A DNA stretch of 64,000 nt from Bacteroidota bacterium (lineage in GTDB: Bacteria > Bacteroidota > Bacteroidia > B-17B0 > Aurantibacillaceae): assembly GCA_020162035.1 (NCBI GenBank), contig JAIUNM010000011.1, forward strand, positions 54,510 through 118,509, in the 5' to 3' direction. The first letter of the stretch is position 1. Each line of letters opens with the position of its first letter. Position numbers and translations under genes: made by a program. Positions 28,314 through 36,620 of the stretch are shown in pieces. Under the pieces are notes generated by a model. It had not been told where the DNA came from and did no database searches. It saw nothing but the letters and a program-made list of their open reading frames with translations.

Positions 28314-28688
28314 TTATGGTAAAATAAATTTTAATTTTGTTGTTTCTCCTTCTTGACTTACATAAACTTCAGAATACTCAATTTCTGACGCAATTGTGCC
28401 ATCTGGGTTGTACGCAGTCGCTCTAAAAGTCCCATTTTGCTGTAATGGTCCTTCTTCGTATACTTCGTATGTTGTACAAATAATAGGGGCATGCGTACAC
28501 CCCCAAATAACACCACCTGGAACTCCTGATAGATTTCTAAATACTCCCCAAAGAACAATAGTTCTTTTAGGAGCTTTTAACTCTTCTATTTTCACTAAAT
28601 CATCTAAGTTTATCTGCTTAGAAGCTTTTAACTGACTTTGGAATAATAAAAATCCTAGTGTTAAAATTGTAATTAATTTTGCTTTCAT
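28314..28688 (-). CDS. Small exported Cys-x6-Cys protein A
   Basis: A 124-residue protein when started at the ATG at 28686-28688, which gives a clean signal peptide (MKAKLITILTLGFLLFQS); the frame extends to 28757 but the extra part is not signal-like. The mature part has C64 and C71 in GCTHAPIICTTYE and ends FILP. It pairs with the smaller paralogue downstream. A TATATTTG -7 box at 28707-28714 gives a short leader. No known family recognised; a surface, toxin-like or pheromone-like role would be speculation. Confidence 0.65.
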   Translation of the reverse strand: MKAKLITILTLGFLLFQSQLKASKQINLDDLVKIEELKAPKRTIVLWGVFRNLSGVPGGVIWGCTHAPIICTTYEVYEEGPLQQNGTFRATAYNPDGTIASEIEYSEVYVSQEGETTKLKFILP

Positions 28689-28706
28689 TTTTTTAAATTT
28701 TATAAA

Positions 28707-28714
28707 CAAATATA
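28707..28714 (-). promoter_or_regulatory. -7 promoter box of the small exported gene pair
   Basis: The minus strand reads TATATTTG, matching TAnnTTTG, and ends 18 nt before the ATG at 28688. It supports that start over the longer frame. No TTG at the standard spacing. Confidence 0.5.
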
Positions 28715-28771
28715 TATTTATTTTAAGATACATATTATTTGGTACAAAATAATTCAAATTCTTTAGAAAAA

Positions 28772-28789
28772 TTTGTGTTCTGACACAAA
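28772..28789. promoter_or_regulatory. Inverted repeat at the start of the HTH gene
   Basis: TTTGTGT and ACACAAA, a perfect 7-bp inverted repeat around TCTG. It covers the likely start codon (CTG at 28780) of the small HTH gene. It could be an autoregulatory operator or a hairpin that controls translation. Confidence 0.5.
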
Positions 28790-29004
28790 GTAAAGAAATA
28801 GATAAAATAGCGGAAAAAATTAAAAGCCTTAGAATAAAGGCAGGATATACTAGTTATGAAAATTTTGCTTATGAAAATGATTTATCAAGAGTTCAATATT
28901 GGAGGATGGAACGAGGGTGTAACTTTACAATTAACTATTTACTAAAAATATTAAAAATACATAAAATAAATATGGTAGAATTTTTTAAGGAACTAAACGA
29001 ATAA
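28780..29004 (+). CDS. Small XRE-like helix-turn-helix protein, non-ATG start
   Basis: An open frame from 28753 to a TAA at 29002-29004 encodes a compact HTH protein: KIAEKIKSLRIKAGYTSYENF, then NDLSRVQYWRMERGCNFTI, LLKILKIHKINMVEFFKEL. The 'LR...GYTSYE.FA...DLSR.Q.WRME.G.N.T...LLKIL..H' pattern is, from memory, a common Bacteroidota XRE-like family. There is no ATG or GTG in the right place; CTG at 28780 gives 74 residues and the expected short lead-in, and ATT or ATA are alternatives. It is divergent from the small exported proteins and may control them. The start is uncertain; the coding frame is not. Confidence 0.75.
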   Translation: MTQSKEIDKIAEKIKSLRIKAGYTSYENFAYENDLSRVQYWRMERGCNFTINYLLKILKIHKINMVEFFKELNE

Positions 29005-29017
29005 ATTTTTAAAAAAT

Positions 29018-29893
29018 CTATTCAACCGGTTCAATATGTATTAAAACATTTCCTAGTTCGGGTAATTTTTCCATAAGTTTATCTTTTAGTTGATGCGCTA
29101 AAAAATGACCGTCTTTTACACTTAAATTTCCATTAACCATTGCATGTAAATCAACATAAAATTTTAAACCAGATTTCCGAATGTAACATTTTTCGGTGCC
29201 TAAAATTCCGTTAACCGTTAGGGCTATTTTTCTAATTTCTGCAACTAAATCGTCGTTTAAATGCTCGTCCATAATTTCTCCTAAGGCTGGTCTAAAAATT
29301 TTATAACTGTTATATAAAATAAAACCTGATGCTAAAAGAGCAGCCCAATCATCTGCGGTTTCGTATCCTTTACCAAAATATAAAGCAATTGATATGCCTA
29401 TAAATGCTGCTACCGAAGTTATGGCATCGCTTCTATGATGCCAAGCATCTGCTTTAAGAGCAGAGCTGTTTGTTTCTTTAGCACGTTTCATTACAACTTG
29501 AAAAGAAATTTCTTTCCAAATAATTAAAGGTGCTAAAATTAATAATGTCCATTTTTGAGGTAATTGATGCGGCGTTTTAATGTTGCTAATACTTTCGTGC
29601 GCAATAAATAATGCAGAAAATATTAAAAAACCTACAACTAAAAAAGTTATTAGGGGTTCTGCCCTACCGTGCCCATAGGGGTGATTTTTATCGGCAGGTT
29701 TATTTGCGTATTTTAATCCAAATAAAACCAAAACAGATGCAAAAATATCGGTTGATGATTCAATAGCATCGGCAATTAAGGCGTAAGAATTTCCAAAAAA
29801 ACCACCAAGTAATTTAATAACAGCAATTATTAAATTACCAAAAATGCTAAACAATGTAGCTTTAATAGCAGTATTGTGGTGTGAGTGAGACAT
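29018..29893 (-). CDS. Cation diffusion facilitator (Zn/Fe/Mn efflux)
   Basis: A 291-residue CDF transporter that exchanges divalent metal for protons across the inner membrane. Six membrane helices fill residues about 12-205. The metal-site motifs are DAIESSTD in helix 2 and HHRSDAITS in helix 5 (HxxxD), the pattern of the FieF/Zn-Fe group. A cytoplasmic C-terminal domain with HxxH-like ends (VNGNLSVKDGHFLAHQL, then HIEPVE) follows. The substrate metal cannot be fixed from sequence. A His-rich N-terminus (MSHSHHNTA) fits zinc. lpdA lies upstream with a terminator between them. Confidence 0.92.
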   Translation of the reverse strand: MSHSHHNTAIKATLFSIFGNLIIAVIKLLGGFFGNSYALIADAIESSTDIFASVLVLFGLKYANKPADKNHPYGHGRAEPLITFLVVGFLIFSALFIAHESISNIKTPHQLPQKWTLLILAPLIIWKEISFQVVMKRAKETNSSALKADAWHHRSDAITSVAAFIGISIALYFGKGYETADDWAALLASGFILYNSYKIFRPALGEIMDEHLNDDLVAEIRKIALTVNGILGTEKCYIRKSGLKFYVDLHAMVNGNLSVKDGHFLAHQLKDKLMEKLPELGNVLIHIEPVE

Positions 29894-29910
29894 AAATTTT
29901 TTTAAATAAA

Positions 29911-29938
29911 AAAATCCGTAAACTAATTTACGGATTTT
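29911..29938 (-). terminator. Terminator after lpdA
   Basis: A 12-bp stem AAAATCCGTAAA / TTTACGGATTTT with a 4-nt loop CTAA, 21 bp after the lpdA stop, followed on the minus strand by a T-rich tract. It separates lpdA from the CDF gene. Confidence 0.85.
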
Positions 29939-29959
29939 AATTTTATTGTACTTAAAAAC

Positions 29960-31348
29960 TTATAAATGAATAACCTCACCATACGCAGCAGCAGCAGCTT
30001 CCATAATTGCTTCGCTCATTGTTGGATGAGGGTGAACAGTTTTAATTAATTCGTGGCCAGTAGTTTCTAATTTTCTTAAAGCTACTACTTCTGCAATCAT
30101 TTCTGTTACGTTAGCACCAATAAAATGAGCTCCAAGTAATTCGCCATATTTTGCATCAAAAATTAGTTTAATAAAGCCATCTTTTGCACCAGCTGCACTT
30201 GCTTTACCCGATGCGCTAAAAGGAAATTTACCAACTTTAATTTGATAACCTGCTTCTTTAGCTTTTTTCTCGGTGTAACCTACACTTGCAACTTCGGGTT
30301 GGCAATATGTACACCCCGGAATATTATTGTAATCTATTGCATCAACATGCAAGCCTTTAATTTTTTCAACACAAGTAATTCCTTCAGCACTTGCAACATG
30401 AGCTAAAGCTTGTCCTCCAACACAATCACCAATTGCATAATAACCTGGTACATTTGTAGCGTAAAATTTATCTGTTACTATTTTACCTTTATCTGTTTTT
30501 ATACCAACTTCTTCCAATCCAATTCCTGTAATGTTTGCTTCAATACCAACAGCACTTAAAACAATATCAGCATCTAAAGTTACATTTCCTGTTTTTGTTT
30601 TCACACTTACTTTACATCCTGCACCTTTTGTATCAACACTTTCAACGCTTGCTTCGGTCATTATTTCAATTCCTATTTTTTTGAAAGATTTTTCGAGTTG
30701 TTTAGAAACTTCTTCATCTTCAACAGGCACAATGTTTGGCATAAATTCTACAACAGTTACTTTTGTACCCATTGTTGCATAAAAATAAGCAAACTCTACG
30801 CCAATTGCTCCACTTCCAACAACCACCATTGTTTTTGGTAAAGAAGGTAAAACTAAAGCATCTCTATACCCAATAATTTTTTTACCGTCTTGTGGTAAAT
30901 TTGGTAAAGCGCGCGATTTTGCACCTGTTGCAATAATGATATGGCTTGCGCTATACTCTGTAGATTTTCCATCAACAGAAGTTACGCTAACTTTTTTGCC
31001 TGCTTTAACTTTTGCTGTACCATTAATCACTTCAATTTTATTTTTTTTCATTAAAAATTGAACACCTTTACTCATACCATCAGCCACATCTCTGCTTCGT
31101 TTTACAACAGAATTAAAATCTGCTTTAATATTATCTGCACTAATGCCATATTCTTTAGCATGATTTAAATATTCATAAACTTGTGCGCTTTTTAATAACG
31201 CCTTAGTTGGAATACAACCCCAGTTTAAACAAACTCCACCAAGATTTTCTTTTTCTATAACCGCTACTTTAAATCCAAGTTGCGAAGCTCTAATGGCAGT
31301 TACATATCCACCAGGACCACTACCTATAACAATAATATCGAAATTCAT
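29960..31348 (-). CDS. lpdA: Dihydrolipoyl dehydrogenase (E3)
   Basis: Reoxidises dihydrolipoamide in the pyruvate, 2-oxoglutarate or branched-chain dehydrogenase complexes and the glycine cleavage system. The 462-residue flavoenzyme has the FAD Rossmann motif GSGPGG, redox disulfide C40/C45 in GGVCLNWGCIPTK, the NAD motif GSGAIGVEF, the FAD motif YAIGDC, and the catalytic His-Glu region HPHPTMSEAI. Length is normal. It is monocistronic here, ended by a terminator, so the partner complex is elsewhere. Confidence 0.97.
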   Translation of the reverse strand: MNFDIIVIGSGPGGYVTAIRASQLGFKVAVIEKENLGGVCLNWGCIPTKALLKSAQVYEYLNHAKEYGISADNIKADFNSVVKRSRDVADGMSKGVQFLMKKNKIEVINGTAKVKAGKKVSVTSVDGKSTEYSASHIIIATGAKSRALPNLPQDGKKIIGYRDALVLPSLPKTMVVVGSGAIGVEFAYFYATMGTKVTVVEFMPNIVPVEDEEVSKQLEKSFKKIGIEIMTEASVESVDTKGAGCKVSVKTKTGNVTLDADIVLSAVGIEANITGIGLEEVGIKTDKGKIVTDKFYATNVPGYYAIGDCVGGQALAHVASAEGITCVEKIKGLHVDAIDYNNIPGCTYCQPEVASVGYTEKKAKEAGYQIKVGKFPFSASGKASAAGAKDGFIKLIFDAKYGELLGAHFIGANVTEMIAEVVALRKLETTGHELIKTVHPHPTMSEAIMEAAAAAYGEVIHL

Positions 31349-31392
31349 AAATTAAAATTTAACGCCTAATTTACGTTTTTTTTATTTGTTAG

Positions 31393-31424
31393 TTGTAATT
31401 TCCTTATTTTATTTTGTAAATTTG
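31393..31424 (+). promoter_or_regulatory. Promoter of the interrupted barrel gene
   Basis: TTG at 31393-31395, a 21-bp spacer and TAAATTTG at 31417-31424 fit the Bacteroidota -33/-7 pattern. The -7 box ends only 5 nt before the ATG at 31430. Confidence 0.5.
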
Positions 31425-31429
31425 GTTTA

Positions 31430-32101
31430 ATGCTTAAACATTTATTAATTTTTTGTTTTGTTTTACCTAGTTTATTTATAAAAGCTCAAATAAAAACTTC
31501 TAAACCAGTAAAAACACATTCTAAACAAAGTAATTTTGCAATTGGCATTGGTGCAACAAAAAGTGTGCTTTATTTAAATAGAAATGTTAAGGAAAATAAC
31601 GATGCAACGGGTATGCACTTTTCGTTAATATATGGAGGAAATAAAAATTTAAGAATAAGCACCGAATATTCGTATTTTTTTCCAATAAACATTGAGCCTA
31701 CCTGGTTAAATATTAGAGCGAGATGTATAGAAAGTAATTTACACATTATTGCTAGGTTTACTAAAACTAAAGCCTATTTTTATCCTATAATTGGTATTAG
31801 TTACAACGAGTTTAATGGTTATTTTACAGGCAGAAATGATTTTTTAAACTTATCTGATAAATACCAAAAAAACGCACAAGTTAAAACAGTTTGGTATGGA
31901 CTTAATATTGGAACAGGTTATGAATACTATATTAAAAACTTTAGTTTATTTTTAGACTATAAAATGCGAATAGGATTAGCTTAAAAAAAACAATTAAATA
32001 TTATGGATGTTTGTTTTACTGCAGGAATTAGATATAATTTTAAAGTACCATCGGTTTACAAATTATTTAAAGGTACAAAAAGTAGATACATGTTAAATTA
32101 A
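31430..32101 (+). pseudogene. Outer-membrane beta-barrel protein interrupted by an in-frame stop
   Basis: The frame starts with a signal peptide (MLKHLLIFCFVLPSLFIKAQ) and encodes amphipathic beta strands ending KMRIGLA at 31981, where TAA (31982-31984) stops it after 184 residues. The same frame then continues without another stop for 38 codons, KKQLNIMDVCFTAGIRYNF and so on, to TAA at 32099-32101, abutting the convergent PLD gene. The downstream part contains what looks like the last barrel strand (TAGIRYNF). One nonsense change in a gene of about 223 codons explains this best; sequencing error is possible. The upstream 184-residue product may still be made, but without its terminal strand. 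Confidence 0.75.
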
Positions 32102-33628
32102 TTATAAAATTCCTTTAGGCACAACATGATGAATTTTTGTATTTATTTGTTTTAATTTAGGCGCTAAACCATCAGGATTAAAAGTTTTAGTTGTTTCCCA
32201 AGCATTTTCTTTTTGCATATCAATTAATATAAATTCACTAATATTTTTAGCAATTTGTTTATTAGGAATTACAGTAACACATTCAGTGTTTAAATATTCA
32301 CTTCTTGGGTCTAAATTAAAAGTACCAATAACACTAATACTACCATCTATAACCATTGTTTTAGCATGTAAGCCAAAAATTGGTGTAAAGTTTTTTTTCT
32401 TTTGTAAATCGCCAGTTAACAATTTAAATCTGCTTTTAGCATCGGGTTTAAATTCAAATATTTTAATTCCTATATTTAATAAATTTTCTCTACATCTTTG
32501 GTATCCTCCAAAAGCATCAATATTATCGGTACTTAATAAACTGTTTGTTAAAACTTTAATTGTAACACCTCTTTTAATTGTTTCTTCAAATAATTTTTCG
32601 GTTTCGGTATTTGTAATTAAGTAGGGCGATTCTATTAATATATTTTTTTTAGCTTGCTTTAATAAATTAGCTAAAGTTTGAGTAGTTTTTGGTAACTCGT
32701 TTTTGTTTGGTTGCTTACCTGGCTCATCGCTAACAAAAGCTAAACTATCTACCCAATGAAACTTATTAGATTGCAAAATATTATTAAAGTTTAAATGTAA
32801 ATTTGTAATTCTATTTTTAATTTGAGGCCAAAAGTTTAAAGGATTACAAGCGTAATTACGCAAGGTTGAATATGCATTTAATGTGTCAATTTTAATGTTT
32901 TCATTTTTTAAAATAGTATCAATTTCAATACTTAAATTATTATTCCAAAAGCAATTAAAACTTTGCGAAACGTTAGCACATGTTTTTCCAATTAAAAAAA
33001 CATCTCTATCTCTAAAATTATAATCGTGGTCATAATCAAAATATTCGTCGGCAATATTTCTTCCACCAGTAATTACAACTTTTTCATCAACAATAAACGT
33101 TTTGTTATGCATTCTTTGATTAGATTTATGAAAATCATTTTTGAAAGCTTTTAATTTTTGTATAATATTTTTTCCAATGTTTACACCTGAATTATAAATT
33201 TTAATTTCGATATTAGGGTGAGCATTTAAGTTTGCAATTTGTTCTGGCTCAGCCTCAACCATCATATCATCAACTAAAATTCTAACTTTTACACCTCTAT
33301 TTGCGGCTTCTAACAAATAATTACAAGCAATTAATCCTACATTATCAACACTAAAAATAAAATATTGTATATCTATTGTTTTGGTAGCTTGTTGGCACAA
33401 CCAAGCTCTGGTAATCATTGCTTCGTCGCCATTTTCTAAAACATAAACCCCCGTACTTTTTTTACATAAAGTATCTAAATCACTAATATATTTATTAATT
33501 AAGCCAGTAGAATTTATTTTTAAACTATCGCAAAAGGTTAAATTATTATTTAAAACATGATTACTATCATTTTTACAAGCTGTAAACAAACAAAATGATA
33601 TAATAAATTTAAAATAATTTCTTAGCAT
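32102..33628 (-). CDS. Phospholipase D / cardiolipin synthase-like lipoprotein
   Basis: A 508-residue PLD-superfamily enzyme with both catalytic HxKxxxxD motifs: RMHNKTFIVDEKVV in the first half and GLHAKTMVIDGSIS in the second. The architecture is that of ClsC-type cardiolipin synthases or phospholipases D. Unlike E. coli ClsC it has a lipobox (MLRNYFKFIISFCLFTAC), so it is predicted to be a lipoprotein facing the periplasm. Expected reaction is phosphatidyl transfer or phosphodiester hydrolysis; direction is not known. It is convergent with the interrupted barrel gene. Confidence 0.88.
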   Translation of the reverse strand: MLRNYFKFIISFCLFTACKNDSNHVLNNNLTFCDSLKINSTGLINKYISDLDTLCKKSTGVYVLENGDEAMITRAWLCQQATKTIDIQYFIFSVDNVGLIACNYLLEAANRGVKVRILVDDMMVEAEPEQIANLNAHPNIEIKIYNSGVNIGKNIIQKLKAFKNDFHKSNQRMHNKTFIVDEKVVITGGRNIADEYFDYDHDYNFRDRDVFLIGKTCANVSQSFNCFWNNNLSIEIDTILKNENIKIDTLNAYSTLRNYACNPLNFWPQIKNRITNLHLNFNNILQSNKFHWVDSLAFVSDEPGKQPNKNELPKTTQTLANLLKQAKKNILIESPYLITNTETEKLFEETIKRGVTIKVLTNSLLSTDNIDAFGGYQRCRENLLNIGIKIFEFKPDAKSRFKLLTGDLQKKKNFTPIFGLHAKTMVIDGSISVIGTFNLDPRSEYLNTECVTVIPNKQIAKNISEFILIDMQKENAWETTKTFNPDGLAPKLKQINTKIHHVVPKGIL

Positions 33629-33673
33629 TTTTTAAAGTTAAAATTACTGTTTTAGTATTAATTTTACAATTGT

Positions 33674-34243
33674 ATGCATTCTATTGAACCGTTTTATAAT
33701 TGGCAGCATTTATATCAAGCAAACCTTGATATAGAATCGCCATTTTATGGTAGAGAATATAGCGAATTTGAATTCAGTAACACCATTTACAATTTTTACA
33801 TACATCCACAATGGGATGATATTGGCAGTAATACTATTTATATTAAAATATTATTTGTTGATTATGAAGAAAAATATGCAATAATAGAATTAATTGGCGA
33901 ATGGAACGATGCAATTACAAATGATATAATGTTACTTAAACGTGATATAATAGATGAATTAAACTTGTTAGGAATTAATAAATATATTTTAATAGGTGAA
34001 AATATTTTAAACTTTCATTATAGCGACGATAGTTATTACGAAGAATGGTTTGATGATAATGGTGATAATGGCTGGATTGTATTATTAAATTTTAGAGAAC
34101 ATGTTTTAAAAGAATTTACAAAAGCAAGATTAGATTACTTTTTTATAAGTGGTGGAGAGTTAGATGATTTTAATTGGAGAAAATTTAGTCCTGGACAAGT
34201 TTTTGGTAACGTTTTAAAAATAATAAATAAAAGGTTAAATTAA
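33674..34243 (+). CDS. Conserved hypothetical cytoplasmic protein
   Basis: A 189-residue acidic, aromatic-rich protein with no signal peptide or membrane helix. Motifs that look conserved are PFYGREYSEF, IHPQWDDIGS, YEEWFDDNGDNGWIVLLNF and the C-terminal FSPGQVFGNVLKIINKR. I recall similar proteins in Bacteroidota genomes but not a function. It starts at 33674, ends 1 bp before the VPS10-like gene, and so is likely cotranscribed with it. Confidence 0.7.
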   Translation: MHSIEPFYNWQHLYQANLDIESPFYGREYSEFEFSNTIYNFYIHPQWDDIGSNTIYIKILFVDYEEKYAIIELIGEWNDAITNDIMLLKRDIIDELNLLGINKYILIGENILNFHYSDDSYYEEWFDDNGDNGWIVLLNFREHVLKEFTKARLDYFFISGGELDDFNWRKFSPGQVFGNVLKIINKRLN

Positions 34244-34244
34244 A

Positions 34245-36608
34245 ATGAAATTTAAAATTACAATCCTATTTTATTTTATTGGTTTATTTACTATTGCACA
34301 AACTAAAGGTTGGGAATATGTAGGCCCTAAAACTATAAACCAACAGGTTAAAGGCTACTTTGCAAGTGTTTGGGTAGATACAACAAACAGTAATTATGTA
34401 TTAGCGGGCACATCTTCTGGCGGATTATTTATTTCAAAAAATGCAAATGATAGTATGCCTAATTGGTTAAATTTAATGGATAATTTACCAGGGCATGTAA
34501 ATGGTGTTAGCGATATTGTTGTTTTTCCTAATACAGATAATAAAACAATTTTTGTTAGTACCCTTACCTATTGCGGAGGAATGATAAAGCCTCAAGGCTT
34601 TGGTATTTTAAAAACAACAGATGAAGGTAAAAATTGGCAAAACGTTGGGCCACAAAACGGAAACAGTAATCCAATGTTTGGTTTAGTAATTCACCCTTCA
34701 AATCCAAATCAAATGTTAGCTTATTCGCAACACAGTTTATATATTACTTTTGATGCTTGGGAAACTTTTAAAAGTATTGATATTGGTTTAAAACCAGATG
34801 CTCAATGGTTTTTTAGTGATGCAGAATTTGCCCCTCATTTTAACAACAAACTATACATTTGCACACGCACAAATAACAAAAATGAAGCAAAAATTTTTGA
34901 AATTAACACTCAAACACAAACTTCGATAGATATTACACCTAAAGACGTTAAAGCATCTCGTATTGAAGTAGAAACACTTTTAAACCCAAAATATAAAGGT
35001 AAATTTTATATAGCTTTTGGTACGGAAGTTGTTAACATAAGATATTTTAATGGCACCACTTTTACTAAAAATTTAAATGAACCTTTTACTCAAACACACG
35101 GAATTACATTTTGGAATTTCGAATTTAGAGTAAACCAACAAGACACAAATATTATGTATGTTGGATTAACAGAATGTTCTAGAAGTATAGATGGAGGAAA
35201 AACATTCCAAAAAATTGCAAATTATAATATGCATAACATGCATGCAGATGTTAGAGGATCATTTTTATTACCAAACAATAAACTTTACATAGCCAATGAT
35301 GGAGGAATAAGTTTATTAGCAGATGCTAAAAACATTAAATGGAAAAGTTTAAATGGTTATAATTTAGATGCCAATCAATTTTTTGGTTCGGGTGTTTTAC
35401 AAAGCGATAGTTTATTTATTGTTGGAGGAACACAAGATGATGGAGGGTTTTTTATAACTGAAAATAAAATTTTAAATAACATGTACCAATGTGGAGATGG
35501 ATACCATGGTGAAGTTTTAGATAAAAATAATGCAATAATAAATTGTAACGGCGCATCAAGTTATTTATATAATATAACAAATGGAGCTCAAACATATATT
35601 GGAATTAATGAACCACATTATGGCAAAAGAGAATTAATGGTTGTTGACTCGTTTATTTATACGGCTTATCATAACGTTTGGCGTGCTAATATAAATAAGC
35701 TTTTATCTGGAAATTTAAAATTTGAAAACGTAACTAATATTAAAGATGTTTTTAATAAAGAAAATGTACTGCGTAATAAACACATTAATAGTTATGATAT
35801 TAAAACAAATGGTGAATGTATTGTTGCTTATGGCTTACCAAATTGGGAAGACCCAAAAAACATAGGTAAATTATATTATTACAAAAATGTTTTTACAAAA
35901 ACTGAACCAATAGATTTAACCGAAAAAATATTTATTAATGGGTTAGAAATTAACAGATGGTTTGAAATTAATGCGATTAAATTTTCTAAAACCGAAAACA
36001 ATAAGTTTTACTTTTCTGCTTTTGATTATTTTGACAACCAAGCTGCTTCTATTTATGAGGCAACTATAGATTATGAGAACGAAAATTGCACATTAAAACA
36101 AATTAATGCAAACTTACCCAAAACTGGTATTTCGTGCATTAAACTAAACGAGTTTAATGGCGATATTTATATTGGTACACATGCAGGAGTTTATTATAAA
36201 TCAACAAACGATTCGTTATGGACAAAACTTAGTTTTCAAACAAATTCAATGCCAAATGTTATGGTTTTTGATATAGATTTTAATTATCAAACTAATACTT
36301 TATACGCAAGCACACACGGACGTGGGATTTGGCGATGTCAAATACCATCTAACAATGTAAATAATTTAAAATATGGTACTGAAATTATTAATAAGCCCAC
36401 TTCGGTAAATGGGCAACTAATCGTATCAAAAAAATCTAAACTTGAATTAAATAATAAATTATTTTTATACCCAAATAGTAGCATCTATTTAAATAAAAAA
36501 TCTACTTTAATTATTAATAAAAATTTACTTCGAAATAATTATAACGAAGTAATTGATATTAACAAAGTAATTATTAAAAATAAAAGAAGTAAATTAATAC
36601 TTAAATAA
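34245..36608 (+). CDS. Exported VPS10/BNR-repeat propeller protein
   Basis: A 787-residue protein with a signal peptide (cleavage after FTIA-QTKG). Repeated BNR/sortilin-like blades (GILKTTDEGKNWQNVGP, SRSIDGGKTFQKIAN, GVYYKSTNDSLWTKL, ASTHGRGIW) indicate a large beta-propeller like that of the VPS10/photosystem-stability factor type. The final 75 residues (from about 713) are basic, Asn/Lys/Leu/Ile-rich short repeats (LELNNKLFLYPNSSIYLN) and are not a standard T9SS type A domain. The export route is therefore unclear. Function is unknown; carbohydrate or protein binding is typical of such propellers. Confidence 0.82.
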   Translation: MKFKITILFYFIGLFTIAQTKGWEYVGPKTINQQVKGYFASVWVDTTNSNYVLAGTSSGGLFISKNANDSMPNWLNLMDNLPGHVNGVSDIVVFPNTDNKTIFVSTLTYCGGMIKPQGFGILKTTDEGKNWQNVGPQNGNSNPMFGLVIHPSNPNQMLAYSQHSLYITFDAWETFKSIDIGLKPDAQWFFSDAEFAPHFNNKLYICTRTNNKNEAKIFEINTQTQTSIDITPKDVKASRIEVETLLNPKYKGKFYIAFGTEVVNIRYFNGTTFTKNLNEPFTQTHGITFWNFEFRVNQQDTNIMYVGLTECSRSIDGGKTFQKIANYNMHNMHADVRGSFLLPNNKLYIANDGGISLLADAKNIKWKSLNGYNLDANQFFGSGVLQSDSLFIVGGTQDDGGFFITENKILNNMYQCGDGYHGEVLDKNNAIINCNGASSYLYNITNGAQTYIGINEPHYGKRELMVVDSFIYTAYHNVWRANINKLLSGNLKFENVTNIKDVFNKENVLRNKHINSYDIKTNGECIVAYGLPNWEDPKNIGKLYYYKNVFTKTEPIDLTEKIFINGLEINRWFEINAIKFSKTENNKFYFSAFDYFDNQAASIYEATIDYENENCTLKQINANLPKTGISCIKLNEFNGDIYIGTHAGVYYKSTNDSLWTKLSFQTNSMPNVMVFDIDFNYQTNTLYASTHGRGIWRCQIPSNNVNNLKYGTEIINKPTSVNGQLIVSKKSKLELNNKLFLYPNSSIYLNKKSTLIINKNLLRNNYNEVIDINKVIIKNKRSKLILK

Positions 36609-36609
36609 G

Positions 36610-36617
36610 TAGTTTTG
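36610..36617 (+). promoter_or_regulatory. -7 box just before ccmB
   Basis: TAGTTTTG (an exact TAnnTTTG) ends 3 nt before the ATG at 36621. It is 1 bp after the stop of the propeller gene. If active it gives a leaderless ccmB transcript. No -33 TTG at the correct distance was found. Confidence 0.4.
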
Positions 36618-36620
36618 TGT

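Noticed and set aside
31982..31990. Ribosomal frameshift at the A8 run after the barrel stop
   Set aside because: The stop codon precedes the run and the continuing similarity is in the same frame, so neither +1 nor -1 slippage would restore the barrel.
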